A DNA stretch of 64,000 bases, from NCBI RefSeq assembly GCF_049243985.1, contig NC_135382.1, positions 21,928,990 to 21,992,989 of the forward strand. Reading direction: 5' to 3'. The stretch comes from Paroedura picta. Taxonomy: Eukaryota > Chordata > Lepidosauria > Squamata > Gekkonidae. Below are positions 25,401 through 32,907 of this stretch, piece after piece (position 1 is the first letter of the stretch; each line of letters begins with the position of its first letter). The notes beneath the pieces were generated by a model, which worked only from the letters and a program-made list of their open reading frames with translations, made no database searches and was not told the DNA's origin. A program made the position numbers and the translations under genes.

Positions 25401-28152
25401 CAGAAAGAACTCTGCAGAGGGCCTAGATAAAATCCTAGCAGTTTGCTTAACCCTTTTCACGTGCAACATGCTTCCTAGCCATCGCTCCTGTTTTAATGAG
25501 AAGTCCAGAAAACCGCTTTTACTAAGCCTTCCAGGCAACCTGCAAACTACCAAAATGGCTAGAAGTAGTTGTTGCTGACTAGGGTCCTCTTCTTAGTGGC
25601 TTCCTTGCTGACCCCCCGGCCTACCAAACGCAGTCTTGTCTACTCTGACTAGCAGCGTCTGTCCAGGACCTCAGGTCAAGGACATCCACATCATCTCCTG
25701 CCTGATTCTTGTAACTGGCAATGCCAGGGATTGAACTTGCACCTTCTGCAAGCAAAGCAGAAGCACTAAGACTGAGCCCTGAAACTGTCAGATAGAATCA
25801 ATCCACTGGTCTATCCCTCTGTTTGGCAGCAGTCCTCCAGGCTCTCAGGTGGAGGTGTTACCCATCATCTGCTACCTGAGCCTTGTAACTGGAGATGCTG
25901 TGGAGTGAACCCGGGACCTTCTGCATCCACAAAAAGGTGCTCTGCCATTAAGCTACAATTGCACAGGAACAGTTCTGGTCTCCAGTTTGGCATTACTTTA
26001 CAGGTAGGATCTCTCTTTAACTCACCTGCTCCTCTCCCACCCACCCAACCTGTGTTGTTGACTCCTTACTGCCAAAGAGTTACTTACCCCCCACACCTTA
26101 AAAATCCCAGGTGTCCCAGAGAATACTGCCTATCCTGGCAGAAGGAGAAGTTCAGACAGGTGAAAAGTGGCTAGCTAACTGATTTTGAAATTCTCTTCTA
26201 CCTGGAGCAGTGATGTGATCCAAAAGCACTCTTTTCCTTCAAAGATAGTGCTGTTCCATCTTGAACTCCAGCAAGGGAAAGAACATCAGAAGGATGGGAA
26301 AAGGACCCCACATCAAATGTCCAACAGGAGCATCACAGAAAAAGACTGGATTCCATTGATTTGAACCAGAGAATCTTCTGTGGATTTCCTGTGCACTACC
26401 GTAGAAATGCTATGGAACTATGAAACTCTCTCTCTCCAGGGATTGTGGTCTGTCCCCTTCCATTAAGGGCAAGTAATCGTAAGTCTTACATGGAGTAAAA
26501 ATAGTTTTTTCTCCCTGCTTTTAAGCAAAACATGCCCCCAATTTTAAGTTTTACCTACCAGACCCAAGACAGAGTTGCTGTACCTCTAAGAGTTCCAAAG
26601 GAAAGGGTGGGGGAGAGAAAATGGTTCTGAAGTTGGGTTACAAGCTACTGTCATGGCAACATTGTGCCCCAGCAAAGAGAACAAGATGCTATGATGGGAG
26701 GAAATGCAGGACTTCTGCAGCTGATTTGAATGGCAAGCTTCTGACCAATGATAACTTAGCAGGATTGCTTGCCCTGCACATTTCCTTTTAAAAATTCTCC
26801 CTCCTTTGCTGGCCAAATATAAACCAGGCAGTTACCTTACTTGCAGCCTGAACCCACACGGCATTAAACAAGGCTTTGGCACACTGGCATCAACAGCTCC
26901 AGCGTACCTAACTCAGCACTGAACTGCAGCCTCAGTTGCTAATAAGATAAATGTGTAAAAACAAACACTGGCAGAACACGTGGACAAAAACACAATGTTA
27001 AATCAAGGACCGTACAGAAGATAAAACAGCACCTGGGCTCACTTCCATCTACCTAATTATAATGGAAAATACTTCTTAATAACTTTCCTTTCTTCTAATC
27101 TGATTAAAGCTCCTAGACTTGCACAGTCTAAGAGCCACCTGTTAAGCAGCATCCCATGGACACAATGCTAAAGCAATGGAGAAAATCTTGCCAACCCCAA
27201 GAGTAAGGTTAGGAAGCTTCTTCATAACTGTAATGGGTCATCAGCCTTTCTTTGAAGAAATTCCAACCCATAAAAAAGAAGGGGGGGGAGAGACAATTCA
27301 ACAGCAGAAATAACAGGTTATGCAATCCAGATTTGCAAAAGCCACTTTATATGGCAAAAAAACAAATGGGTTAAAGCCCTTTCCTGGTGTCTACCACGTG
27401 TTTTTCGAAAATAGGTAGGGCCAAGTAGGACTCCGCGGCCCACAGGTTGGGGATCGCTAGTCTAGGTTTTTCTTGCTGGGCTATGTATGGGGAACACTTT
27501 AAAAATGGGGAGTGTTTAAATAGGTGGGCTCGCCAATATTCTGAACAGGACAGTTGCACAGAACACATACTTTGCTCAAACTCACACTCTGGAATCCCTG
27601 GGTATGGTTGTAGATACTCTGCAACCTTGCCGAAGGTAAGAGGTGCAAGCTTACAGAAAGCCTGAAAGAAAGCCCTTTTGGGTGCATCACCTGGAGTTTC
27701 ACAGTGGACGAAAAATGGGATATTGATATAAATATACAGATCAGCCTGCTGTTAAGGATCTATAGTCAGCTGGTCAACAGCTATGGTATGGACACACATC
27801 ACATTTCCCAACAGGATCATTGGCTCCATCTTCCACAAGTTTTGTCAAGTTCCACAGCTCCACCTACAGTGACAAAAATCTTATTTTGGCTTCTGCAAAA
27901 GGAAAAAGAAAAGCTTCGTCTTTACCTGCCCTGCTCCAGCAAAACAATGTCCTTCCATCCTAGTCTGGACAGGTGATAGGCCACCGACGTGCCCATGATT
28001 CCACCCCCACAGATGACCACCTGGGCATGAGTCGGAAGAGGCACTAGATGCGGTTCTGCTCCACTTGTACTGCTGCGCCGGGAACTGGGTACAACCCTCC
28101 ATCCTCGGCTGCCTCTTTGCCACCGGACATCAGCTAACAGTCGAAGAAACAT
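4009..28152 (-). CDS. PDPR: Pyruvate dehydrogenase phosphatase regulatory subunit, complete, 17 coding exons
   Basis: PDPR is the large flavoprotein-like subunit that partners the catalytic pyruvate dehydrogenase phosphatase in the mitochondrial matrix and modulates reactivation of the pyruvate dehydrogenase complex. Joining exons 28152-27926, 25385-25252, 23413-23332, 23239-23076, 20671-20550, 19127-19010, 18370-18221, 17600-17408, 16129-16005, 14941-14786, 14692-14559, 12957-12809, 11592-11480, 9975-9881, 8357-8268, 5636-5454 and 4413-4009 gives 2640 nt. That is 879 residues plus TGA, with every junction GT..AG and in phase. Residues 1-40 are arginine-rich, like a matrix-targeting presequence. 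A dinucleotide-binding motif ([12 protein letters not shown]) at about 45-56 opens a DAO-type FAD domain to about 400. The C-terminal half (about 440-879) is the aminomethyltransferase (GCV_T)-like folate-binding module shared with DMGDH and SARDH. The position of the covalent-flavin histidine of those enzymes appears as LAAG. No breaks were seen. Confidence 0.97.
4613..4844 (+). repeat. tRNA-derived SINE (family A)
   Basis: An A-box-like GCTTGGTGTAG and a B-box-like GGTTTGATTC are followed by the CATGCAGCCAGCTGGGTGAC body and the GTATAAAAACCAAC tail. It sits in PDPR intron 16. Confidence 0.85.
5454..5636 (-). CDS. PDPR: PDPR coding exon 16
   Basis: Encodes residues 685-745, from [14 protein letters not shown] to FRVKLDK. 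In phase 0 at both ends, with donor GTGCAA. Confidence 0.96.
5763..6223 (-). mobile_element. CR1 LINE, truncated 3' end
   Basis: The plus strand begins with the reverse complement of the CR1 terminal repeat (GATTCTATGATTCT type) and GAGTTGGAAGGGGCC. It then continues through the antisense of the conserved CR1 3' region to about 6223. It is about 95% identical by eye to the shorter copy at 61411-61712. Confidence 0.9.
6318..6415 (+). repeat. Dispersed repeat fragment (family C)
   Basis: Contains CTGACGAAGGGAGCTTTGAC and TTGTTGGTCTTTAAAGTGCA, the diagnostic core also present at 31272-31500, 48363-48475 and 63405-63520. I do not know its family name. Confidence 0.6.
6922..7199 (+). repeat. tRNA-derived SINE (family A), near full length
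   Basis: This is the cleanest copy, running from GAGCCAGTTTGGTGTAGTGG through GGTTCGATTC (B box) and GGGTGACCTTGGGCTC to AAGCGGCATATAAGAACC and a CTT-rich end. PDPR intron 15. Confidence 0.9.
7441..7473. repeat. 33-bp perfect palindrome
   Basis: CTGCAGTCTCTTTAAA is followed by a single G and then its exact reverse complement. PDPR intron 15. Confidence 0.85.
7594..7750. mobile_element. Small inverted-repeat element (possible MITE)
   Basis: The two ends match as inverted repeats over about 30 bp, with the core CAGGTCTATTGGA and its complement TCCAATAGACCTG. It has no open frame and I saw no clear target duplication. Confidence 0.5.
8268..8357 (-). CDS. PDPR: PDPR coding exon 15
   Basis: Encodes residues 655-684, from [13 protein letters not shown] to MLYIPIE. 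90 bp, phase 0, donor GTGAGA. Confidence 0.96.
8508..8625 (+). mobile_element. L2-type LINE 3' terminus
   Basis: A GC-rich hairpin (GAACCGCCGCGAGCCGG / GAGCGGCGGTC) is followed by an (AAT)n tail. This is the same architecture as the 3' end of the LINE at 35642-38803. Only the extreme end remains. Confidence 0.7.
8626..9880. other. PDPR intron 14, remainder
   Basis: No gene, RNA or recognisable mobile element was seen. A run of about 16 C lies at 9652-9667. Confidence 0.5.
9881..9975 (-). CDS. PDPR: PDPR coding exon 14
   Basis: Encodes residues 623-654: (A)[15 protein letters not shown] to PSLFCK. Acceptor CCCCAG, donor GTAGGT. Confidence 0.95.
10150..10208 (+). mobile_element. CR1 LINE 3' tip
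   Basis: TTGGATTAGATGACCC ... CTTCCAACTCTATGATTCTATG is the sense-strand end of CR1. Confidence 0.7.
10592..11271 (+). repeat. tRNA-derived SINE (family A) with its tail repeated four times
   Basis: The head (GAGCCAGCTTGGAGTACTGG, B-box-like TTTGATTC) is single. The distal unit, starting ATATCAGGGCTCTCTCAG and ending AACCAACTCTTCTT, then occurs four times in tandem at about 10734, 10865, 11002 and 11138, with a period of 131-137 bp. The units differ at scattered bases. PDPR intron 13. Confidence 0.85.
11480..11592 (-). CDS. PDPR: PDPR coding exon 13
   Basis: Encodes residues 585-623: (S)[14 protein letters not shown] to EDVTWKYT. Donor GTAAGG. Confidence 0.96.
11593..12808. other. PDPR intron 12
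   Basis: A purine-rich stretch (about 11740-12040) is the only compositional feature. No gene or recognisable repeat was seen. Confidence 0.5.
12809..12957 (-). CDS. PDPR: PDPR coding exon 12
   Basis: Encodes residues 536-585: [17 protein letters not shown] to CSIVRLNKR. Acceptor CTGCTGCAG, donor GTAGGG. Confidence 0.96.
13200..13305 (-). repeat. tRNA-derived SINE (family B), head region
   Basis: The reverse strand reads GGGCTGTGGCTCAGTGGAAG and then a B-box-like GGTTCAATCCC. This is tRNA-like sequence, diverged and without a sound cloverleaf. A degraded tail may extend to about 13120. Confidence 0.75.
13923..14036. mobile_element. Foldback hAT-type MITE, copy 5 (diverged)
   Basis: Arms begin CAGGGCTGGCC and end GGCCAGTCCTG. 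Flanks CTCTAGAG (13915-13922) and CTCTAAAG (14037-14044) are an 8-bp target duplication with one mismatch. Confidence 0.8.
14559..14692 (-). CDS. PDPR: PDPR coding exon 11
   Basis: Encodes residues 491-535: (D)[16 protein letters not shown] to SSFTKFEIS. Donor GTAAGT. Confidence 0.96.
14786..14941 (-). CDS. PDPR: PDPR coding exon 10
   Basis: Encodes residues 439-491: (P)[15 protein letters not shown] to KYFVPPGK. It begins the folate-binding half. Donor GTGAGA. Confidence 0.96.
16005..16129 (-). CDS. PDPR: PDPR coding exon 9
   Basis: Encodes residues 397-439: [16 protein letters not shown] to [11 protein letters not shown]. Donor GTGAGT. An exact 30-bp repeat lies on either side of the exon (15466-15495 and 16297-16326). 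Confidence 0.96.
16130..17407. other. PDPR intron 8
   Basis: Holds one copy of the 30-bp direct repeat (16297-16326) and a short tandem duplication (TTCTCCTTTGGCATCACA twice, about 16997-17037). Nothing else was recognised. Confidence 0.5.
17408..17600 (-). CDS. PDPR: PDPR coding exon 8
   Basis: Encodes residues 333-397: [17 protein letters not shown] to [12 protein letters not shown]. The [12 protein letters not shown]...GGGAGK block closes the FAD domain. Confidence 0.97.
17724..17814. mobile_element. Foldback hAT-type MITE, copy 6 (short, diverged)
   Basis: Ends CAGGGGTGGCCAAACTG and its complement-like TTTGGCCACTCCTG mark the same family. The centre is shortened. The flanks (ATAGAGTG, GCCTAGTG) match only partly. 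Confidence 0.7.
17815..18025 (+). repeat. Old tRNA-derived SINE
   Basis: TAGTGGTTCAGACTGACAG, GGTTCAAACCCC (B box), GGGTGACCTTGG and CCTACCTCACAGGG follow the family A order, but the tail is different (GGCAAGGTATAAATGAA). Confidence 0.6.
18221..18370 (-). CDS. PDPR: PDPR coding exon 7
   Basis: Encodes residues 283-333: (I)[16 protein letters not shown] to QEDWDHF. 150 bp. Confidence 0.97.
18608..18658. repeat. Hairpin with perfect 14-bp stem
   Basis: AAATATCGGGAGCA (18608-18621) and TGCTCCCGATATTT (18645-18658) are exact reverse complements with a 23-nt loop. PDPR intron 6. Function unknown. Confidence 0.7.
19010..19127 (-). CDS. PDPR: PDPR coding exon 6
   Basis: Encodes residues 244-283: [17 protein letters not shown] to [10 protein letters not shown]. 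Confidence 0.97.
19187..19275 (+). mobile_element. CR1 LINE 3' tip
   Basis: GATTGGACTAGATGATCC ... CCAGCTCTATGATTCTATGATTCT is the sense 3' end of CR1. Confidence 0.8.
19492..19753 (-). repeat. tRNA-derived SINE (family A)
   Basis: Reverse-strand copy: AGAAGAGCTGGATTTTTTATA tail end, then CACCCAGTTGGCTGC body and AAGCTGGCTCTC head. Diverged. Confidence 0.75.
20550..20671 (-). CDS. PDPR: PDPR coding exon 5
   Basis: Encodes residues 203-243: [15 protein letters not shown] to YFVNCAGQ. Donor GTGAGG. Confidence 0.97.
20714..21122 (-). repeat. tRNA-derived SINE (family A) with duplicated tail
   Basis: Reverse-strand copy in which the distal unit (CTCTACCCGAAGGAGGCTCA ... GAGAGCCCTGATAT) occurs twice in tandem before a single body and head. 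This parallels the four-fold duplication at 10734-11271. Confidence 0.85.
21455..21645 (+). repeat. tRNA-derived SINE (family B), tail
   Basis: TGAGCCACAAAGGCCAGCAG ... CTCAGCATAAGGCTCCCTTG matches the known distal body of such SINEs. The head is unclear. Confidence 0.45.
22000..22615 (+). mobile_element. L2-type LINE 3' end, split by a SINE
   Basis: About 22003-22133 encodes the end of an L2 reverse-transcriptase protein (…[11 protein letters not shown]-like). A reverse family A SINE interrupts it. The 3' UTR resumes at about 22414 and ends with AATAAATCAAATCAAATG. Confidence 0.75.
22134..22413 (-). repeat. tRNA-derived SINE (family A) inside a LINE
   Basis: Reverse copy from AGAAGAAGAATTGGTTATTA to CCAAACTGGCTCA. 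It is inserted in the L2 fragment and so is younger than that LINE copy. Confidence 0.9.
23076..23239 (-). CDS. PDPR: PDPR coding exon 4
   Basis: Encodes residues 148-203: [17 protein letters not shown] to LARGASVH. Acceptor GGCAG, donor GTACGG. Confidence 0.97.
23332..23413 (-). CDS. PDPR: PDPR coding exon 3
   Basis: Encodes residues 121-148: [17 protein letters not shown] to IASRL(K). Donor GTATGT. Confidence 0.97.
23758..23881. repeat. Minisatellite, four perfect 31-bp units
   Basis: The unit starts GAATTCGGCCGGCATTGGCC and ends ATGTCAACAAG. Starts are at 23758, 23789, 23820 and 23851. All four units are identical by eye, so expansion is recent. PDPR intron 2. Confidence 0.95.
25252..25385 (-). 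CDS. PDPR: PDPR coding exon 2
   Basis: Encodes residues 76-121: [18 protein letters not shown] to EQETGIKTG. Donor GTAAAG. Confidence 0.97.
25646..25780 (-). repeat. tRNA-derived SINE (family B)
   Basis: The reverse strand contains AGGGCTCAGTCTTAGTGCTTC and a B-box-like GTTCAATCCC, then the CTGTCCAGGACCTCAGG-type body. Diverged. Confidence 0.65.
25790..25960 (-). repeat. tRNA-derived SINE (family B), adjacent second copy
   Basis: The same order as 25646-25780 is repeated: TTCACTCCACAG B-box remnant, CAGAAGGTCCCGG, then body. The two copies are tandem and in the same direction. Confidence 0.65.
25961..27925. other. PDPR intron 1 (coding numbering), proximal part
   Basis: No gene or RNA was seen. 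A hAT terminal fragment (CCCACAGGTTGGGGATCGCT) is at about 27436-27465. Confidence 0.5.
27926..28152 (-). CDS. PDPR: PDPR coding exon 1 with mitochondrial presequence
   Basis: Starts at ATG 28152 and encodes residues 1-76. An arginine-rich N-terminus ([19 protein letters not shown]) precedes the FAD-binding motif CGGGIMGTS and acidic E73. Donor GTAAAG. The start aligns with the human N-terminus. Confidence 0.96.
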
Positions 28153-28213
28153 TGTGATGCGGGTCTGTCACCTCTCTCAGTGCCCCACAGATAGCTTCCC
28201 AATGCTGCTTCTG
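28153..28213 (-). other. PDPR: PDPR 5' UTR part of the first coding exon
   Basis: A pyrimidine tract and CCCAG precede 28213 on the minus strand. A second CAG directly follows, so the acceptor is a CAGCAG (NAGNAG) tandem and exon length could vary by 3 nt. An upstream non-coding exon is therefore expected. Confidence 0.7.
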
Positions 28214-28559
28214 CTGGGAAAAAAGAGGTCTCATCACATACCATATTTACAAAACTTATATCTCACTTTTCTGCCTTCATAAACCCCCACTCCCTGATGC
28301 TTACGTTAAAACAAATTAGAAAGAGAGCTAAAATGCATACAAAGACACAAACACAGCAATTAAAACCTTGGTCAAAAGGAAGAATCACTGAGGGATTGCC
28401 AAATGAAACAAAAATGTATTCACCTGTTAGCAGAAGAGGACAACAGAAAGTGACCTACAATTCTTCTTGGGAGAGAGATCCAGAGTTCTGGCACTATGAC
28501 CTAGAAGGCCTTCTCCCACTTGGCCAACCTCAGAAGGTAGGGAGCCCAGGCCTCTGAAG

Positions 28560-29430
28560 ATGACCATAAGAACTGGGTGGGTTCATACAGGAGGAGGCAG
28601 TCCTTCGAGTATGTTGGTCCCAAACCATATAGGGTTTTGAGTTAGTGCCCAGAAACAAAATGGGAGCCAGAACAGACAGGCCAAGACTGAAGCAATAAGG
28701 TCCCAATGACTCAAACCAGTCAACATCCTAGCTGCAGCAATGCATAACAAGTGAAACTGAGGAAAGGCCCTTCTGGCCACAGCTGCCACCAGCTCATCCA
28801 GCAGTAAGGCTGGGCCCAAGAGTACACCCAAACTATGGACCTGTTTCTTAAGGGGGAATGAAACTCCACCCAGAACAGGTGACACCTTAAATCCCAGGTC
28901 AGACCTTCCACCCACGCGTAGCAGTTTCATCTTGCTGGGATTAGACTCCAGTTTATTTGCCAGCAAATACTCATAAACTATCTCCAAGCACTGGTTCAGG
29001 GCTTCTATAGAGTCCTTAAAGTCAGACAGAATTGAGCTTCATTTGCATACAGGTGACAACTGAGCCCAAATCTCCATGCAATATTAACCAGTGGTTTCAT
29101 ATAGATGCTAAAGGACATAGATGAAAAATAGACAGAATCTTGTAGGATCCCACAGGTCTAAGGCCAAGGGGCTGAGCAGTAGATCCCCAGCATTGCCTTC
29201 CTAAACTTACCCTCCAGGTAGGTCTGAAACTATCAAAAAAATGGTGCCACTTAATCCCAGCCGCCACTAAGTGGTCCAGAAGGCTACTATGATTGATAAT
29301 ATCAAGAGCTCCATGAGAAGTTCAGGAAAATCACACTCCCTCTATCCATTTTCCCAGTACAAGTCACCCAAAGTGACAAAGGCTGTTTTAGTACCACAAC
29401 CAGGCCTAAACTGAGACTGAAAAGAATGCA
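28560..29430 (-). mobile_element. Decayed L2/CR1-clade LINE, reverse-transcriptase to C-terminal part
   Basis: The minus strand carries eroded motifs in order: CGILQDS (for CGVPQGS), SIYMKPL, LYANEAQF (for YADDTQL), LLANKLESNPSKMKLL, then LGVLLGPALLLDELVAAVAR. It is much more diverged than the LINE at 35642 and has several frame breaks. Confidence 0.75.
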
Positions 29431-29759
29431 TACGAATTCTTCAATATTCTAACCAATATTGCTTTTACATATAAAGGACCTACTTTGGGTTTTGTGACAC
29501 TCAGGAAAAGTAAAGTATACAAATATTCTAAATATATAAGAATAATATATCTTATATTGAATAGGTCCTTTTTGCATTTCCATTAACCTTTATGTACTAT
29601 AGAAGATTCAACAGAGGAGTTTCCTAATACTAGTGTAAGAGACTGGACTCAGGACATTGCAAACAATTAATGCCCCTCTCCCTTAAAGATAAAGGCACAC
29701 CCTTTGGCTGGTCATTTTCTCTCAGCCAGCCTGCCACACAGAGATAACACGGAGAAGAA

Positions 29760-29935
29760 AATAAATCCTGGGTGCACTGGGTGACCTTGAGTCGTTGTAT
29801 ATCAGTGTATCCCTCCTCACAGGGATATATTGAAGATAAAAATAGAGGCAACAGAGAATCCCCATTCTGTTATGAAACTCAATGGATGACCTTGGGCCAA
29901 TCAGTCTCTCTCAGCCTATAAAACTGTTGAGAAGA
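29760..29935 (+). repeat. Eroded tRNA-derived SINE remnants
   Basis: CACTGGGTGACCTTGAGTC and GATGACCTTGGGCCAATCAG resemble family A bodies. No head was preserved. Confidence 0.4.
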
Positions 29936-30225
29936 TAAAAAAAGAGCCACATTTACCAACTTGGGCTGCCAGCTGCAGGCTGGGAAATTCCTTGAGATTT
30001 CAGGGCAGAGTCTGTGAAGACAGAAGAGGAGTGATATAATATCACTTCCTCCATGGAAACTGACCTGCATAGTCTTTACAGGCTTTCCAGAATGCCAGAC
30101 CCCACTTGGGGGTTGGCAACTTTCTAAGCTCCTTGGAAAATTAGTGGGGAACAAACGTAGCAGAGATTCTGGAAGGCAAACTCTACAGGCAAAGCCTGAG
30201 CAAACTCACTCTCATCAGTTTAACA

Positions 30226-30509
30226 CAGCCTTTCTCAACTTTTTCACCTGTGAGAAACCCCTGAAACCTCCAGGCTTCCAAAAACCCCAGAAGTGGCCCA
30301 CTCGTGCAGAATATGGTTGGGAAGCAGAGCTCTGTACACACCCATCTCCTCCCTTTCCCACTCCCTGCAGGCCATTTTGGGACAGGTGGGTGGGTTGACA
30401 TGACCATACATGGTCATACACCAAATACATTGTATTAAAAACAAATTAACTCCCACCCACTCGGGAAACCCTTCCGGGGCCATCACAAAGCCCTGGCTGA
30501 GAAAGCCTG
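30226..30509. mobile_element. hAT-type non-autonomous element
   Basis: The terminal inverted repeats CAGCCTTTCTCAAC and GCTGAGAAAGCCTG are flanked by perfect 8-bp duplications GTTTAACA (30218-30225 and 30510-30517). 284 bp, no coding frame. A related element is at 54891-55435. Confidence 0.9.
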
Positions 30510-30689
30510 GTTTAACATGAACCTCGCGCCCTTCATTCTCACGAATGAATGAACAACAGCCTGACAAGGTAAGCCAGCCCTAATTGCAATGGAGGGCAAG
30601 GAGCGGGAAGGGCTGCCTTACCAACTGCAAACGGGAGGCCTTAGCAGGAGCTCCTCTTAGCACCAGTCCGCCTTCCACGCGCTGTTACT

Positions 30690-31260
30690 TATGCCATAGC
30701 CCCGCCTTCACCACTCTCATTTGCATCCCTGGCCCCGCCCCAGAAGTGCTCACGGGTTTGCCCAAGCCTTGGCAGCTGCTGTTTACAGTTCCTGGCCCCG
30801 CCTCCACCGCTCTCATTTGCATACCTTGGCCCCTCCCCCACAGGTAGGGGCTGTTGTTGCGGGCCGGGCGCAGCCTGAGAGGGGACTGTGGGCGGGCGCC
30901 TCACCAAGCTGGCGCCGCGTAGCCCCCTTCCCCCTCCCCTTTTCCCGGGCGACCTTCTTCCTCCCCTTCCTGGTTTTCCCGCCTGCGCTTTACGACAAAA
31001 GTCGCGCGACAGCGGCGAGGCTGGCACCGTATGTCAAAGCACGGCTCAATCAGCACCCAAAGCTCCTGCGCACGCGCAGCGCCGCAGCCAATCAGCATCG
31101 AGGGGCTCTGCGCCCGCGCGTCCACTAAGTCCTCTCTCCCCGAAGCGGGCCAATAGCAACGGGGGTAGCAGAGGAGGTGTGGCAGGGGGGGGGGGAAGGT
31201 GTTCTGGTTTGCGCAAGCGCGCTAGGCTTAGTGCGGAGAGGGTAGGGAAGATGTTGCAGT
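30690..31260 (-). promoter_or_regulatory. PDPR: CpG-rich PDPR promoter region
   Basis: The only strongly CpG-rich stretch in the window lies 2.5 kb upstream of the first PDPR coding exon. It has two NRF-1-like sites (TGCGCACGCGCA at 31067-31078; TGCGCAAGCGCG at 31210-31221), CCAAT boxes at 31088-31092 and 31150-31154, several CCCCGCC GC boxes, and no obvious TATA box. NRF-1 commonly drives nuclear genes for mitochondrial proteins, which fits PDPR. A plausible first-exon donor on the minus strand is CCAAG/GTATGC at 30825/30824, but the 5' exon is not established. Confidence 0.7.
30700..30830. promoter_or_regulatory. Duplicated GC-box/octamer module
   Basis: CCCCGCC followed by CTCTCATTTGCAT appears twice. 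The octamers (ATTTGCAT) are at 30719-30726 and 30815-30822, 96 bp apart, each with flanking GC boxes. Confidence 0.7.
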
Positions 31261-31271
31261 CTCCTAAAAAG

Positions 31272-31500
31272 TAAAACAGATTGAGTCCAGTGGGACCTTT
31301 AAGACCAACAAAGCTTTCCAGTTCCTTGGCTCTGCATTTTTGTATGTATGCACACTTCTGTGCAGTGGTCCGAGGAAGTGTGCATGCACAAGAAAGCTCA
31401 CGCTTTGAGTAACTATTTGTTGGTCTTAAAAGGTCCCATTGGACTCAAATTTTCGTTGTGCTCCTTCAGACCAACAGGGCTACCCACTTGAATCTATCCT
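31272..31500. repeat. Dispersed repeat (family C), double-armed
   Basis: GAGTCCAGTGGGACCTTTAA near 31285 and its inverted partner TTAAAAGGTCCCATTGGACT near 31430 form arms. The sequence ends with the family's CAACAGGGCTACCCACTTGA. Confidence 0.65.
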
Positions 31501-32282
31501 AAAAAGTAGTGTATTGTCCCAAAAAGCCGGCTCTGAAGTACGTCTTCCCCGCTGCTGCTGTGCTGGATCTGCTCCTCCCTTGCAAGTCCGTACTGCGAAA
31601 GGGTACGGCTAGCGTTGAAGCTTCCCAGGGGTGGTTTAGGCTCTAGCGTAGCAAGGGCGGCAAGAAGGGCAGCCCTATACTCAGCAGCAATTTGCCCTGC
31701 ATTTTTGGGGTGGGGGCAGAAAAATTAAAATCTGCTTCACCCAGCTTGCCACGTTCCCCACCAAACCACCTTAGGGTGTGGAGAGGTGGGGTTAGGGATT
31801 TGAGGGTTTCAAATTGAGGGCTAGACTGCCCAGCCTTTGAGGGAGTTTATTTTCCCCAGAAGGAGTAATTCTTCCTAAATGCGAAAAAAGTTTCTCTTTA
31901 CCCCTTCACCAAATCCATCTGCTCATTGTTTGATGCCCTTCAAGTGAGCAGCAGACACAGGGTTTTATGTGCAAGTGAGAAGCAAACATAGGTTTCTCAT
32001 AAGTGTGGTGAGAATTGTCTGAAAGCAGAGGTGTTAGAAAGCAACAATATTAACTGCTTAGGCCAGTGAATGCTTATTCCAAAAGCACGTAGTATTGAAT
32101 ACTTTATTCTAAATAATGTGGTATTGAGAGGAATGTGTGTGTGTACATACACACAACTTAACATGTATTAATTTAGTTCAGTCTATATAGATTTGTGTGT
32201 GAACAGAGTATAAAATTACTCCCGTTTTTAGATGAAGGCTTTGTAGCACAGTAGACAAATTGTGAGAAGTGGTCTTTTAAAG
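31501..32282. other. Intergenic, no recognised feature
   Basis: AT-rich after 31880. A short (TG)n/(AC)n stretch is at about 32136-32155. No gene was seen. Confidence 0.5.
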
Positions 32283-32907
32283 TAGTGATCCCCAACCTGT
32301 GGGCCACAGACCACATGTGGTCCTTCGACTAATTGGAGGTGGGCCCCGAAGGACGCCTTCTCTCCCCCCCCCCCACCCTTTACAACACACTTCAGGTGTC
32401 ATTGTCTCCCATCACTCCCAGATGGGACTAACTTGTTGCAGAAAAACAAGCTCAGGGTTCCCATTGATTTGTCATTGTCATGAGTTAAAATTTCCATGAG
32501 AATAAAATGTTCCTTATGTTCATTGTTGTGGTGTGTCTGTATCTTATTTTGAAGGGATGTTTAAACATTACCATAGCGACCAGAGTCAGAGAGCGTTAGG
32601 GCAGTGGGCCTGAGTAAAATTGTCAAGCGTTGAGTGGTCCCCGGTGATAAAAAGGTTGGGGACCACTGACCTAGAATATTTTACTCTGGTGCTTCACCGT
32701 CCTGCCGGCAGCAATTGTCTGTATCTTATTTTGAAGGGATGTTTAAACATTACCATAGTGATCAGAGAGCGTTAGGGCAGTGGTTGAGAGTTGAGGAGTA
32801 AACTACCCCCCCCCCCACTGGGCCTCAGTAAAAGGCGTTGAGTGGTTCCCAGTGAGTGGTCCCCGGCGTTGAGTGGTCCCCAGTGATAAAAAGGTTGGGG
32901 ACCACTG
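32283..32907. mobile_element. hAT-type element with duplicated right end
   Basis: Starts TAGTGATCCCCAACC and ends GGTTGGGGACCACTG. The flanks TTTTAAAG and TTCTAAAG are an 8-bp target duplication with one mismatch. The right terminal block, from CTGTATCTTATTTTGAAGGG to AAAAGGTTGGGGACCACTG, occurs twice (about 32530-32668 and 32719-32907). No transposase frame. Confidence 0.85.

Noticed and set aside
30721-31274. Open frames of 128-135 codons across the CpG island
   Set aside because: High GC content makes stop codons rare. The translations are arginine/proline-rich with no family likeness.
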